Assembly (NCBI GenBank): GCA_018268085.1
Contig: JAFDXE010000010.1
Span: forward strand, 1 to 64,000
DNA length: 64,000 bases
Direction of reading: 5' to 3'
Origin: Bacteroidota bacterium
GTDB taxonomy: Bacteria > Bacteroidota > Bacteroidia > Chitinophagales > Chitinophagaceae
Under the pieces are notes generated by a model. It saw nothing but the letters and a program-made list of their open reading frames with translations. It did not search any database and was not told the origin of the DNA. The first letter of the stretch is position 1. Each line of letters opens with the position of its first letter. Made by a program: the position numbers and the translations under genes. Positions 63,647-64,000 of the stretch are shown here, one piece after another.

Positions 63647-64000
63647 ATGCAAAAAAAACTTTTTCTTTTGGATGCGATGGCATTGATTTTTCGTGCGTAT
63701 TATGCACTCATTCGTAGTCCACGTGTAACAAGCAAAGGCCGTAATACCAATGCACAATTCGGTTTCACCAACACGCTGATCGATCTTATCAACAACCAGA
63801 AGCCAACCCATATCGCCGTTTGTTTCGATACACACGCACCTACAGAACGGCATACCGATTTTGCCGATTACAAAGCCAATCGCCAGGAAGCACCTGAAGA
63901 TATCATCTCCTCGATCCCGGATATAAAAAAAATCATAGAAGGTTTTAATATCCCTGTTGTGGAACTCGACGGATACGAAGCCGACGACATCATTGGTGCA
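63647..64000 (+). CDS. polA: DNA polymerase I, N-terminal fragment (runs off the window)
   Basis: The ATG at 63647 opens a frame that continues to the window's end (118 codons visible). MQKKLFLLDAMALIFRAYYALI and NAQFGFTNTLIDLINNQKPTHIAVCFD match the N-terminal 5'-3' exonuclease domain, and DYKANRQEAPEDIISSIPDIKKII with GYEADDIIGA completes the acidic metal site. A near-consensus -7 box TAATTTTA lies just upstream of the ATG. The rest of the gene lies beyond the window. Confidence 0.95.
   Translation, partial: MQKKLFLLDAMALIFRAYYALIRSPRVTSKGRNTNAQFGFTNTLIDLINNQKPTHIAVCFDTHAPTERHTDFADYKANRQEAPEDIISSIPDIKKIIEGFNIPVVELDGYEADDIIGA

Noticed and set aside
1..64000. tRNA, rRNA, CRISPR arrays, insertion sequences
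   Set aside because: I looked through the intergenic gaps and saw no cloverleaf-like, spacer-repeat or transposase signal. A search by tRNAscan-SE and CRISPR tools would be decisive.

Overview
The window looks like a chromosomal segment of a Bacteroidota bacterium, most likely of the Chitinophagaceae. The grounds are several exact copies of the Bacteroidota promoter (TAnnTTTG at -7, often with TTG or TTTG about 16-20 bases upstream), the near absence of Shine-Dalgarno sequences, a SusC-like TonB-dependent receptor, a TamB/TamL-type pair, LptC as a lipoprotein, and families such as DUF5916, TIGR02757, DUF2911 and DUF4197. Base composition and gene style are uniform. I see no phage, insertion sequence, tRNA, rRNA or CRISPR array.

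Layout. 1-3.2 kb: an intergenic repeat-like remnant, then paaZ and an enoyl-CoA hydratase of phenylacetate catabolism. 3.3-4.0 kb: a PNPOx-like flavoprotein and a small Cys-rich ORF interrupted by an in-frame TGA. 4.0-13.8 kb: envelope-assembly genes, namely TamB, a TamA-family lipoprotein and a large AsmA-like protein. 13.8-22.9 kb: a stress and signalling island with YtxH, holin-like, DUF5670-like and other small membrane or lipoproteins, an AI-2E transporter, a YihY protein, two paralogues of a small family usually mislabelled PRPP synthetase, a lone receiver, an NtrC-type sigma-54 activator and a REC-PAS histidine kinase. 23-31.4 kb: DUF1572, ACP phosphodiesterase, twin DUF2911 proteins, an AsnB whose catalytic Cys is Ser, a trans-sulfuration enzyme and a TonB receptor. 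31.4-41.4 kb: TIGR02757, small proteins, fatty acid hydroxylase, FAH hydrolase with flavin reductase, patatin, DUF4197, LysRS and DPP IV. 41.4-49.2 kb (minus strand): DUF5916, SDR, OsmC, and a CoaX-OMP-LptC-ArsC-like operon, then a LON-domain protein. 49.3-54.3 kb: a galactofuranose glycan operon (GT4, Glf, two GT2) and MeaB. 54.3-64 kb: a 123-bp tandem duplication at a small gene's tail, TypA, a TlpA-like protein, UvrB, lipoproteins, an esterase and the start of polA.

The most interesting signal is in the stress and signalling island. Five minus-strand starts (YtxH, the truncated PRPP-like gene, the DUF5670-like gene, the lone receiver, and an unknown gene beside the histidine kinase) all carry a GGCAG element 29-52 bases upstream. 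It sits in a context resembling the -24 half of a sigma-54 promoter, and a sigma-54 activator is encoded in the same island. This suggests a locally encoded stress regulon.
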